Shown: positions 53,373 to 60,813 of the stretch, in pieces | Position numbering within the stretch: position 1 is the stretch's first letter | Layout: every line of letters begins with the position of its first letter | Assembly (NCBI GenBank): GCA_046593355.1 | Contig: JBKJNY010000212.1 | Coordinates: 1-64,000, forward strand | Direction of reading: 5' to 3' | DNA length: 64,000 nt | Source of the DNA: SXOA01 sp046593355 | GTDB lineage: Bacteria > Planctomycetota > Planctomycetia > Pirellulales > Pirellulaceae | Notes under the pieces: model-generated | The model's database searches: none | Told to the model about the DNA's origin: nothing | What the model saw: the letters and a program-made list of their open reading frames with translations, nothing else | Translations under genes and position numbers: made by a program

Positions 53373-53747
53373 ATGGGAGTCACGCACGTAACGGCCAGGG
53401 TTTCCAATCTCGCTCAAGATGCAACCCCCTTTGAAGCGGAGTTCCTCGTCGACACGGGCGCCATCGACTGCCTCGCACCCAGGGACAAGTTGATTGCGGC
53501 CGGGATCAAGCCGGAAGGGAAATCCGTCTACGAATTGGCCGACGGAAGGCCGATCGAGTTTGAGTACGGGTTCGCGAGAATTTCCTTTCTTGGAAATGAA
53601 ACCGTCGTGCAGATTATCTTTGGCCCGGAAGAGGCGGAACCATTGCTGGGAGTCGTGGCGCTGGAAAACACCGGCGTGATGGTGGACCCGGTTTCGCAAG
53701 GCCTAAAACGGATTCACGCCAAGCCGCTGAAGGTGATAAGCGGCTAG
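53373..53747 (+). CDS. Clan AA (retropepsin-like) aspartic protease
   Basis: The start at 53373 (MGVTHVTARVSN) is preferred over an ATG 39 bp upstream because GAAGG lies upstream at a suitable distance; 124 residues. The single aspartyl-protease half has the active-site loop EAEFLVDTGAIDCLAP with Asp-Thr-Gly, the second hydrophobic strand IIFGPEEAEPLLGVVALE (the LLG motif), and LENTGVMVDPVSQGLKRIHA. One half-site per chain implies a homodimer, as in retroviral proteases. Such small clan AA genes are common in cyanobacteria and planctomycetes and often act like orphan accessory genes. No partner is evident. Confidence 0.87.
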   Translation: MGVTHVTARVSNLAQDATPFEAEFLVDTGAIDCLAPRDKLIAAGIKPEGKSVYELADGRPIEFEYGFARISFLGNETVVQIIFGPEEAEPLLGVVALENTGVMVDPVSQGLKRIHAKPLKVISG

Positions 53748-53817
53748 GACGCTTGAGTACGGGACGATATGCTAAAATCCCGGCGTACGCCTCATTCCAC
53801 TCAGCACTTCTCCGATC

Positions 53818-54246
53818 ATGCTCGTTCGCGGCGTTCGCGGCGCTACTACCGTCGAAAACAACACGCGGGATGAAATCCTCACCGCCACCCGCCAGCTCTT
53901 TGCGCTGATGATCCGGCTCAATGGCATTGAGCCGGAAATGGCGGCCAGCGCCATGTTCTCGGTCACGACGGACCTGAATGCGGAGTTTCCCGCTCTGGCC
54001 GCCCGGCAGCTCGGCTGGCTGGAAGTGCCGCTGCTCTGCACCTACGAAATCGACGTCCCCGGCAGTCTCAAGAAATGCATCCGCATCCTGGTCAACTGGA
54101 ACACCGACAAGCCGCAGCGGGACATCAAGCACGTGTACATCAAGGAAGCGGTTCGGCTCCGACCGGATTTATCCAAGCTCCCACCCGTCGACTTTGGCGA
54201 GCTGGAGAAGTGGATTGGGGAGCAGATGAAACAGTTTGGGAAGTAA
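53818..54246 (+). CDS. aroH: Monofunctional chorismate mutase, AroH type
   Basis: 142 residues of the trimeric AroH class, which rearranges chorismate to prephenate in Phe/Tyr synthesis. Signature segments: VRGVRGATTVENNTRDEI at the start (Arg for substrate), FALMIRLNGIEPEMAASAMFSVTTDLNAEFPALAARQLGW and VPLLCTYEIDVPGSLKKCIRILV, then KHVYIKEAVRLRPDL with the late Arg. Length matches the Bacillus type. It has no aro neighbours; it is flanked by a protease gene and by repeats. Confidence 0.96.
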   Translation: MLVRGVRGATTVENNTRDEILTATRQLFALMIRLNGIEPEMAASAMFSVTTDLNAEFPALAARQLGWLEVPLLCTYEIDVPGSLKKCIRILVNWNTDKPQRDIKHVYIKEAVRLRPDLSKLPPVDFGELEKWIGEQMKQFGK

Positions 54247-54268
54247 GGCGTATGAAATCGAATGCATG

Positions 54269-54399
54269 TGACAGAAAAATGGGAGACAGAAAAATATGAA
54301 TGCGGTTGCTTATAAGCCGCCAACAGCGTGGACGATGTAGTTTCAAAACCTCCACGCTTATTTTCTGTTCATTTTTCTGTCCCTCATTTTTCTGTCACA
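54269..54399. repeat. Inverted repeat, family N (TGACAGAAAAATGGGAGACA), first copy
   Basis: Direct-duplicated GACAGAAAAAT units on the left and TTTTTCTGTC units on the right, 131 bp overall, directly upstream of the GxxExxY gene. The second copy lies directly downstream of the same gene. Confidence 0.9.
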
Positions 54400-54429
54400 C
54401 AGTGAGCTGCGTAAATTGCGAAGAGCGTC

Positions 54430-55221
54430 ATGCCAATCCACCTGCCATTTCCAATTACCGCCTTGGATCAGGAAGAGTTTGGGAAGATTGCCTACAAGGT
54501 GATGGAGGCAGTATTTCGAATTCATCAGGAGCTGGGGCGATTCTTCGACGAGAGCGTTTATCAGACGGCGATTGCAACCCAGATGGCCAACGCACAAATG
54601 GAGTTTCCTGTCGAAGTTCGCCACGACGGTTTCTGCAAGACATTTTTTCTGGACCTCGTCATTAATCAGTGCGCGATCTTCGAGCTTAAGACCGCGGACG
54701 CCCTTCATCCCATTCACCGGGCACAACTGCTCAACTATCTACTCTTAACCGGATGTCGGCATGGCAAGCTTGTCAACTTGCGTCCGGAGCGAGTGGAGCA
54801 CGAGTTTGTCAACTCGACGCTGGAGCATCACGACCGGGTCTGTTTTGAAGTCGATTCCAGGGAGTGGCAAGAACTCGGCCCCGCCGACCGTCCGTTCCGC
54901 CCATGGTTCGAGGCGGCGCTCCGTGATTGGGGAGCCGGTCTGGATCGGCAATTGTACGAAGAATCCGCAATTCACTTCTTTGGCGGCCCCGAAGCGGTGA
55001 AAGGGCAGGTCGAAGTTCAACTCGCCGAGCATCGTCTTGCCCAGCAACCGGTGCGGCTGGCCTTTCCGAGAGTTGCCTTGGAAGTCACGACTCTTGATCC
55101 GCTGGATCTGCGCCATTTCAATGAACACCTTAGCCGTTTCTTACGTCACAGCTCGCTCAACGCTGTCTGCTGGATCAACGTGCATCGCAAGAGGGTTAGT
55201 TTCCAGACTCTGCGGCGATGA
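54430..55221 (+). CDS. GxxExxY-type protein with C-terminal extension
   Basis: 263 residues. Residues about 15-120 follow the GxxExxY family pattern (PD-(D/E)XK nuclease-like): VMEAVFRIHQELGRFFDESVYQTA, FPVEVRHDG, FFLDLVINQCAIFELKTAD (the Asp and ELK site) and HRAQLLNYLLLTGCRHGKLVNL. Family members usually end near here; this one has about 140 further residues of no clear family (FEAALRDWGAGLDRQLYEE, LAFPRVALEVTTLDPLDL). It is bracketed by two copies of repeat family N in the same orientation, which hints at acquisition as a cassette. The family role is unknown. Confidence 0.85.
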   Translation: MPIHLPFPITALDQEEFGKIAYKVMEAVFRIHQELGRFFDESVYQTAIATQMANAQMEFPVEVRHDGFCKTFFLDLVINQCAIFELKTADALHPIHRAQLLNYLLLTGCRHGKLVNLRPERVEHEFVNSTLEHHDRVCFEVDSREWQELGPADRPFRPWFEAALRDWGAGLDRQLYEESAIHFFGGPEAVKGQVEVQLAEHRLAQQPVRLAFPRVALEVTTLDPLDLRHFNEHLSRFLRHSSLNAVCWINVHRKRVSFQTLRR

Positions 55222-55228
55222 TCGGAAC

Positions 55229-55379
55229 TGACAGAAAAATGGAGGACAGAAAAATGAAGACGCAGAAGCAGCCGAAAATGAATCACTCAGGCTTGCTGAG
55301 GACTCAGGCGGATGAAACTCGCCTTCCAGTTTCTCAACCTCTTCTTCTTCATTTTTCTGTCTTCCATTTTTCTGTCACA
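55229..55379. repeat. Inverted repeat, family N, second copy
   Basis: CTGACAGAAAAATGGAGGAC on the left and TTCCATTTTTCTGTCACA on the right, 151 bp, right after the GxxExxY gene. Confidence 0.9.
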
Positions 55380-55396
55380 TCTTTCCGCGATTTCCA

Positions 55397-56725
55397 ATGA
55401 CGCTCCTCGAGATCCCAGAGTTGCGCGAGCTCGACTCTCGCCAGAGCCTGGTGCGGATTCCGCACGAGGAGGATGTGCCGCTCACGCCGCGGGTGCGGCA
55501 GCTGATTGATACGGCGGAATTTCGGCGGCTGGCGAGGATCAGCCAGCTCGGCCTCGTGAGCCTGGTCTATCCGGCGGCCAATCACACGCGGTTTGAACAT
55601 TCGCTCGGCGTCTACCGCACCGCCCTGCTCTTCCTGCGACAGCTTGCCGGCGAGCCGCGGTTTGAGGCGGCGATTACCCGCGAGGATGCGGAGTGCTTCA
55701 TCGTCGCGGCTCTGCTGCATGACCTTGGCCACTGGCCGTTTTGCCACCCCATCGAGGACATCCATCTCCCCGGCGTCCCCAGCCATGAGCTGTTCGCCAA
55801 CAGCTTTCTGCTCGAAGGGGAAATCGCCGACACGCTCCGGGACGAATGGAACCTGCAGCCGCGGGAAGTGACGGCTCTGCTCTCCGACAAGCCACGGGAC
55901 AACCGGCAGCGGATTCTGCGGAGCATGCTCAGCGGTCCGGTGGACGCGGACAAGCTCGACTACCTGCAGCGCGACAGCCTGCACTGCGGCGTCCCTTACG
56001 GCCGCCACTTCGATCAGCAGCGGCTCATCGGCAGCCTCTGCCTCAACGAGGCGGGGGACGGCCTGGCCATCCGCGACAAAGGGCGGACCGCGGCGGAGAT
56101 GCTGGTCTTCGCCCGCTACGTGATGTTCAGCGAAGTCTATTGGCACCACGCCGTCCGCAGCGCCACCGCCATGTTGCAGCGGGCTTTCTTCCTGCTCCAC
56201 GACCAGCTCGACCTCGACCAGCTCTTCCGGCTGTCGGAACACGCCTTCATCTCTTCCTTGCAGCAAGCTGCCGGCGAAAGCCCCGCGGCGGAGCTTCTGG
56301 CGGGCCTGTTCGGTCCCACCCGCCGCCTCTACAAACGGCTGGCAGAGTTCAGCTTTTTCCAAGAGCGGCGGTGGTACGAGAAAGTCGCCCGCCAGCCGTA
56401 CTCGTGGCTGACCGCGTGCAGCGAAGCCTTCGCCGCCGCCGCCAGCAAGCGCCTCGGTGGCCGTATCGCTCCCCACGAAGTGCTGTTCGACGCGCCGCCG
56501 GTGAAACGCGAGATCGAATTCAACGTGCAGATCCATTTCCCCAAAGAGCAGTGTTTTCGGCCCCTGGGCGAAGTCTCCCCCGTCGTCCACACCCTGGCCA
56601 CCAAGCAGTTCGACGATTACGTGAAGCGGGTCCGCATCTTCGTCCACCCGCGAATTGCCGCGGAAATGCGGGCGCTGCCGCGAATGGATGAGATTCTCGC
56701 GGAAACGCTGCTCACAATGGGGTGA
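55397..56725 (+). CDS. HD-domain phosphohydrolase (dGTPase-like, YwfO type)
   Basis: 442 residues with ATG at 55397. The HD metal site is complete: NHTRFEHSLGV (His68), LLHDLGHWPF (His108-Asp109, His112) and SGPVDADKLDYLQRDSLH (Asp183 region). PEFRRLARI-like EFRRLARISQLGLVSLVYP at the start is typical of the dNTP triphosphohydrolase/SAMHD1-like branch. It probably hydrolyses nucleotides, with physiological substrate unassigned. The C-terminal 150 residues are a variable helical part. Confidence 0.93.
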   Translation: MTLLEIPELRELDSRQSLVRIPHEEDVPLTPRVRQLIDTAEFRRLARISQLGLVSLVYPAANHTRFEHSLGVYRTALLFLRQLAGEPRFEAAITREDAECFIVAALLHDLGHWPFCHPIEDIHLPGVPSHELFANSFLLEGEIADTLRDEWNLQPREVTALLSDKPRDNRQRILRSMLSGPVDADKLDYLQRDSLHCGVPYGRHFDQQRLIGSLCLNEAGDGLAIRDKGRTAAEMLVFARYVMFSEVYWHHAVRSATAMLQRAFFLLHDQLDLDQLFRLSEHAFISSLQQAAGESPAAELLAGLFGPTRRLYKRLAEFSFFQERRWYEKVARQPYSWLTACSEAFAAAASKRLGGRIAPHEVLFDAPPVKREIEFNVQIHFPKEQCFRPLGEVSPVVHTLATKQFDDYVKRVRIFVHPRIAAEMRALPRMDEILAETLLTMG

Positions 56726-56830
56726 GCTTGTGGCCAGAATTCCCGATTGCCGCTTGAGCTTTGTCCCGCCAACTCCCTACACTAAGGGAGTCTTTGCGAC
56801 CCACCTTTCGCCGCCCGCAAGGAGAATACC

Positions 56831-57079
56831 ATGAGCACCAAGACTTCCTCCTCACTGGTTGACCAGATTGGAGGTGCCGCAGGCATTGTCTGGCATGCGC
56901 TTCATAAAGACGGGCCGATGTCGGTCGCCAAGCTCGTCGAGACCGTCGAACTCAACCGCGACCTCGTCATGCAAGCCATCGGCTGGCTGGCCCGTGAAGG
57001 AAAGCTGCACATCACGGAAACAAAACGGGGACGCATCCTCGCCCTCCGCGAACAATCCAACGGGGACAGCCAGGCATAG
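56831..57079 (+). CDS. Small winged-helix protein (DUF2582 type)
   Basis: 82 residues; AAGGAG lies 8 bp before the ATG. The fold is one winged helix-turn-helix: QIGGAAGIVWHALHKDGPMSVAKLVETVE, RDLVMQAIGWLAREGKLHI and GRILALRE. Sequence matches DUF2582, a group of small winged-helix proteins found in anaerobes, planctomycetes and archaea. It may bind DNA or act in protein contacts; no ligand domain is present. It converges on a DUF1501 gene. Confidence 0.88.
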   Translation: MSTKTSSSLVDQIGGAAGIVWHALHKDGPMSVAKLVETVELNRDLVMQAIGWLAREGKLHITETKRGRILALREQSNGDSQA

Positions 57080-57106
57080 TCTGCTGAGAAGTCCCGGCTG
57101 TTTATT

Positions 57107-58546
57107 TCACGCCAAAATCTCGCTAATCACCCGCCCATGCACATCGGTCAGACGGCGATTGATGCCGTTGTGCTTCACGCTCAGGCGGGTGTGGTCGATT
57201 CCCAGTAGGTGCAGGATCGTCGCGTGCAAATCGTAGCAATAGGTTTTGTTTTCCACTGCTTCGAAGGCAAAATCATCGCTCTTGCCGTAGGCGACGCCCG
57301 GTTTGATGCCCGCTCCGGCCAGCCAGGTGACAAAGCTCTTGGCATTGTGGTCCCGCCCTGTCGCCCCCTGGGTGAAGGGGAAACGGCCGAACTCGGTCGT
57401 CCAGATAATCAGCGTGTCCTCGAACATTCCTCGGGCCTTCATATCCGCCAGCAACCCGGCAATCGGCCGATCCACCTGGCTGGCGATAAAAGGAAGCTCA
57501 TTGGGGATATCACTGTGATTATCCCAGTTTTTGCTCGCTCCGCCGGTGCCGCTCCAGACTTGCACAAAGCGAACGCCCCGCTCCAGCATCCGCCGGGCCA
57601 CGAGGCAGTTGCGGCCGAAAGGTTCGGTGTTCTTGTCGTCCAGGCCGTACAGCTTGTGGGTCTGCTCGGTTTCGCGGGAGATATCGAGCACTTCCGGCGC
57701 GCTGGCCTGCATCTTGGCGGCCAGCTCATAGGAAGCGATACGCGCCTCCAGTCGCGAGTCCCCCGGGTTTTCGGCCAGGTGCTCGCGATTGAGTTGCTGG
57801 AGGAGGCGCAGGCCGTCCGCTTCGCTGGCGGGAGTAATTTCCTTGACAGAGGCGGGAGGAAAGAGGGCGGCAATGGGCGTGGGGGCGGTGGGCCGGATGA
57901 CTGTTCCCGCGTGCGCCTGCGGCAGAAATCCGGCGGAAAAATTGCCGACCTGGTTATACGGCAGGCCGCGGCTGTCCGGCAGTACGACGAAAGCGGGAAG
58001 GTTATCGGTCAGCCGCCCCAGGCCATAGGAGAGCCAGGCTCCCAGGCAGGGAAAGCCGGGCTGGATGAAGCCGGTGTTCTGCATGTAGCTGGCCGGGCCG
58101 TGGACGTTGGTTTTGCTGGCCATCGCCATCAGGAAAGCCAGGTCGTCCACGTGGCGGGCGAGGTGCGGAAAGACGCTGCTGACCCACCGCCCGGACTGGC
58201 CATGCTGCTGGAACTCAAACGGCGACTTCATTACCGCCCCCGGCACGCTCGTCGCCGCGGCCGTAATGCCAAAATCCACCTTCTTTCCATGCTGCTTCTC
58301 GAGCTCCGGCTTGTAATCGAAGGTATCCATCTGGCTCGCCCCGCCGTTCATGAACAGTTGCAAGACGCGGCGAGCCTTGGGGGGATGATGGAGCGGAGGG
58401 TTTTGTCCGTTTCCAAGCGCGGACGGGGATTCGCTCTCCGCCAGCAGCGGCTCTTCCGCCAACATTGCGCCCAATGCCAGCGCGCCAAAGCCGCCGCCCA
58501 GGGTGGAAAGGAGGGCGCGGCGGGAAAGCGCTGGGTGGACTTGCAT
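57107..58546 (-). CDS. DUF1501 protein with Tat signal
   Basis: The ATG at 58546 (MQVHPALSRRALLSTLGGG) gives 479 residues and a twin-arginine signal ending LLAESE. Motifs match the larger DUF1501 subgroup that normally accompanies DUF1549/1553/cytochrome proteins: LQLFMNGGASQMDTFDYKPE, VFPHLARHVDDLAF, GPASYMQNTGF, LVARRMLERGVRFVQVWSG, LIIWTTEFGRFPFTQGATGRDHN and YDLHATILHLLGIDHTRLS. No such partner lies next to it. It is probably the protein half of a separated pair. A full inverted repeat of family B covers the upstream region. Confidence 0.94.
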   Translation of the reverse strand: MQVHPALSRRALLSTLGGGFGALALGAMLAEEPLLAESESPSALGNGQNPPLHHPPKARRVLQLFMNGGASQMDTFDYKPELEKQHGKKVDFGITAAATSVPGAVMKSPFEFQQHGQSGRWVSSVFPHLARHVDDLAFLMAMASKTNVHGPASYMQNTGFIQPGFPCLGAWLSYGLGRLTDNLPAFVVLPDSRGLPYNQVGNFSAGFLPQAHAGTVIRPTAPTPIAALFPPASVKEITPASEADGLRLLQQLNREHLAENPGDSRLEARIASYELAAKMQASAPEVLDISRETEQTHKLYGLDDKNTEPFGRNCLVARRMLERGVRFVQVWSGTGGASKNWDNHSDIPNELPFIASQVDRPIAGLLADMKARGMFEDTLIIWTTEFGRFPFTQGATGRDHNAKSFVTWLAGAGIKPGVAYGKSDDFAFEAVENKTYCYDLHATILHLLGIDHTRLSVKHNGINRRLTDVHGRVISEILA

Positions 58547-58579
58547 GGAGCCATTATAGCATGGGCGCTGGCCAGTCTT

Positions 58580-58663
58580 GGGTGGCACGCCCACGGCCTT
58601 GCGTGGGGGTGTGAACGGTAAGCCATTTCAACACGCCCACGCAAAGCTGTGGGCGTGGCACCC
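58580..58663. repeat. Dispersed repeat family B, full inverted pair
   Basis: GGGTGGCACGCCCACGGCCT faces its inverse ending GGGCGTGGCACCC, 84 bp, immediately upstream of the DUF1501 gene. Confidence 0.93.
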
Positions 58664-58785
58664 GAATGCTGTTCTTCGTGGTCAGTACAGAAGTAGCGAG
58701 ATGCGTTATAATGAGGGAACGACGCGGAAGCTCCTGAGATTAGGATGAGACGTTCCGCCGACGATTGACGAAAGGAACCTAGCCA

Positions 58786-59190
58786 GTGTCTGAAACTCCA
58801 ATCATACCGCCGAAGTCCAAACATCAACGCCAATCCGAGCTCCGCATGATTTGGCGAAACAAGGGAGCGGAAGGTATTGAGAGCCTTTTCCTGGAAAAAT
58901 GCTCTCCCAACGGCAAGCTTCCCGCGCCGGCCATGGCGCCGGCCGAGATGATCCAGGCGATCTTGGATCATGAGTTTCCCAAGCCCCCTCCGACCCCCAG
59001 CGAAGAGAGAATCGCCAAGGCCGCCCAAGATTGTCTCGTTCTCTGCCGCCGCTCGTCCGCGCCGCTGGCCACTTTGGAAAAATTCTCTTCGGACCTGCGG
59101 GAGAGTGGCGGCGAATGGACCGACAAGGAAATTGCCGCCGTGGAGGACGGGGTGCGCAGGGGGCTGAATAACAAGTTCAATCGGCCGTAG
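58786..59190 (+). CDS. Hypothetical protein
   Basis: 134 residues from a GTG start (an ATG occurs only at residue 21). Composition is soluble with a Pro-rich centre (EFPKPPPTPSEERI). Two helical parts flank it: QSELRMIWRNKGAEGIESLF and RRSSAPLATLEKFSSDLRES, and it ends VEDGVRRGLNNKFNRP. No family is recognised. Coding is supported by consistent codon use and by its position between repeats with no competing frame. It is probably a cytoplasmic protein of unknown role. Confidence 0.65.
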   Translation: MSETPIIPPKSKHQRQSELRMIWRNKGAEGIESLFLEKCSPNGKLPAPAMAPAEMIQAILDHEFPKPPPTPSEERIAKAAQDCLVLCRRSSAPLATLEKFSSDLRESGGEWTDKEIAAVEDGVRRGLNNKFNRP

Positions 59191-59201
59191 CGTTCAAAAA
59201 A

Positions 59202-59256
59202 AGTACTCATCTCGCTCCGCGAGATGGTTCCTCACGCGGAGCGTGAGGAGTACTAT
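59202..59256. repeat. Inverted repeat, family M, second copy
   Basis: AGTACTCATCTCGCTCCGCG and CTCACGCGGAGCGTGAGGAG units, ending against the stop of the DUF1501 gene. First copy at 50875-50930. Confidence 0.9.
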
Positions 59257-60813
59257 TTACGCCAGCACCTCTTTAATCACATTCCCATACACGTCCGTTA
59301 GGCGTTCGTCGCGCCCCTGATGGAAGTAGGTAAGCCGCTTGTGGTCCAGGCCCATCAGGTGCAGCACGGTGGCGTGGATGTCATGCACGTGGGCTTTGTT
59401 GACGATCGCTTCGAAGCCGAGATCGTCGGTTTCACCGTGCCAGGTTCCCCCTTTCACGCCGCCGCCGGCCAGCCACATGCTGAAGCCGTAGGGGTTGTGA
59501 TTGCGGCCGGGCTCGTTGACCCCTTCGCTGAAAGGCATCCGGCCGAATTCGCCACCCCACAGAATGAGGGTGCTATCGAGGAGTCCCCGCTGCGACAGAT
59601 CCGTGAGCAAGGCGGCAATCGGCTGGTCGACTTCCCCGGCGTGCTGGCCGTGATTGGTCTCGACGCTCTTGTGCGCGTCCCAAGTGTCCTCTAAATGGCC
59701 GCCACCGCTGTAAAGCTGCACAAATCGCACGCCCCGCTCGACGAGCCGGCGGGCAATCAGGCAGTTCTTGCCGAATTCATCCGTCGGTGATTTGCCGATG
59801 CCGTACGAATCGAGGGTCTTCTGGTCCTCGCGGGCCAGATCGACTGCTTCCGGGGCTTCCGCCTGCATGCGGTAAGCCAGCTCATAGGACTGGATGCGAG
59901 CCGTGAGTTCTTCACCGCCGGGCCGCTGCTTCAGGTGCTCTTCGTTCAGCTTCGCCAGCAGGTCGAGCTGGTTTCGCTGGACTTTCGCATCGACGTGGGC
60001 AGGACCGCGGAGGTCCAGAATCGGGTCGCCCGTAGGGCGGAAGAGCGTTCCCTGAAACGCCGCGGGCATGAAGCCGCTGGACCAGTTGGGCTGTCCTCCG
60101 ATGGGTCCGCCCCGCTTGTCCATCAGCACCACGTAACCGGGCAGGTTCTGGTTTTCCGCCCCCAGGCCATACACGCACCAGCTTCCCATCGAAGGACGGC
60201 CAATGAACGTGCTGCCGGTGTTCATCGCGACCAGGGCCGAGCCGTGGGCATGCGAATCGGTGTGGCAGGAGCGGACGACCGCCAGTTTGTCGGCGTGCTC
60301 GCGGACATTCGGGAAAAAGTCGGAGATCAAGAGGCCGCTCTTGCCCCCCGGCTTGAATTTTCTTGGCGGCGGCGTGAGAAAACCCACCTTTCGCCCACCG
60401 GAGTTGATGTATTTTTTGTCCGGCGGCAACGGCTTGCCCGCGTACTTTTCCAGCGCGGGTTTGTAATCAAACGTATCCACCTGGCTCGGCCCGCCATTCA
60501 TGATCAGAAAGATGCACGCCTTGGCTTTGGTGGCAAAGTGCGATGGCCGCGGCGCGAGAGGATTTTTCTGACCGCTTGCGGTTTCGCCCCCCACTGCATG
60601 GCGCGAGAAGAAACCACTCTCGCCGAGCAAGCTCGATAGCGCCAGCCCCGCGAAACCCGCCCCCATTTGCCAGACGAATTCGCGGCGCATGAGGCCGCAG
60701 GGGAAGCGAGTGCTTTCACTAGCCCGACGCGCCAGCGAGGGAATTGCGTTAATATTGGCGGTCGGCGCGGAAGTCCCTCGCTGGCGCGTCGGGTTAGTGT
60801 TGTCAATCGACAT
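59257..60813 (-). CDS. DUF1501 protein with Tat signal, partner of the DUF1549/1553 gene
   Basis: DUF1501 gene whose ATG at 60813 overlaps the stop of the upstream DUF1549/1553 gene, giving 518 residues. Residues 4-34 come from an inverted repeat (NPTRQRGTSAP and PSLARRASES). The real Tat signal starts at MRREFVWQMGAGFAGLALSS (60690), an alternative start giving 477 residues. Motifs: CIFLIMNGGPSQVDTFDYKP, SDFFPNVREHADKLAVVRSC, LIARRLVERGVRFVQLYSGGGHL, LILWGGEFGRMPFSEG and HDIHATVLHLMGLDHKRLTY. With the upstream gene it forms the classic planctomycete pair, whose function is unknown. Confidence 0.94.
   Translation of the reverse strand: MSIDNTNPTRQRGTSAPTANINAIPSLARRASESTRFPCGLMRREFVWQMGAGFAGLALSSLLGESGFFSRHAVGGETASGQKNPLAPRPSHFATKAKACIFLIMNGGPSQVDTFDYKPALEKYAGKPLPPDKKYINSGGRKVGFLTPPPRKFKPGGKSGLLISDFFPNVREHADKLAVVRSCHTDSHAHGSALVAMNTGSTFIGRPSMGSWCVYGLGAENQNLPGYVVLMDKRGGPIGGQPNWSSGFMPAAFQGTLFRPTGDPILDLRGPAHVDAKVQRNQLDLLAKLNEEHLKQRPGGEELTARIQSYELAYRMQAEAPEAVDLAREDQKTLDSYGIGKSPTDEFGKNCLIARRLVERGVRFVQLYSGGGHLEDTWDAHKSVETNHGQHAGEVDQPIAALLTDLSQRGLLDSTLILWGGEFGRMPFSEGVNEPGRNHNPYGFSMWLAGGGVKGGTWHGETDDLGFEAIVNKAHVHDIHATVLHLMGLDHKRLTYFHQGRDERLTDVYGNVIKEVLA
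60717..60799. repeat. Inverted repeat, family H, full pair
   Basis: CACTAGCCCGACGCGCCAGC and its inverse ending GTCGGGTTAGTG, 83 bp, between the overlapping start/stop and the Tat signal of the DUF1501 gene. Confidence 0.93.

Noticed and set aside
57209..58621. Plus-strand frame of 470 codons opposite a DUF1501 gene
   Set aside because: Composition is typical of antisense translation, with no motif, and it runs into a repeat at its end.
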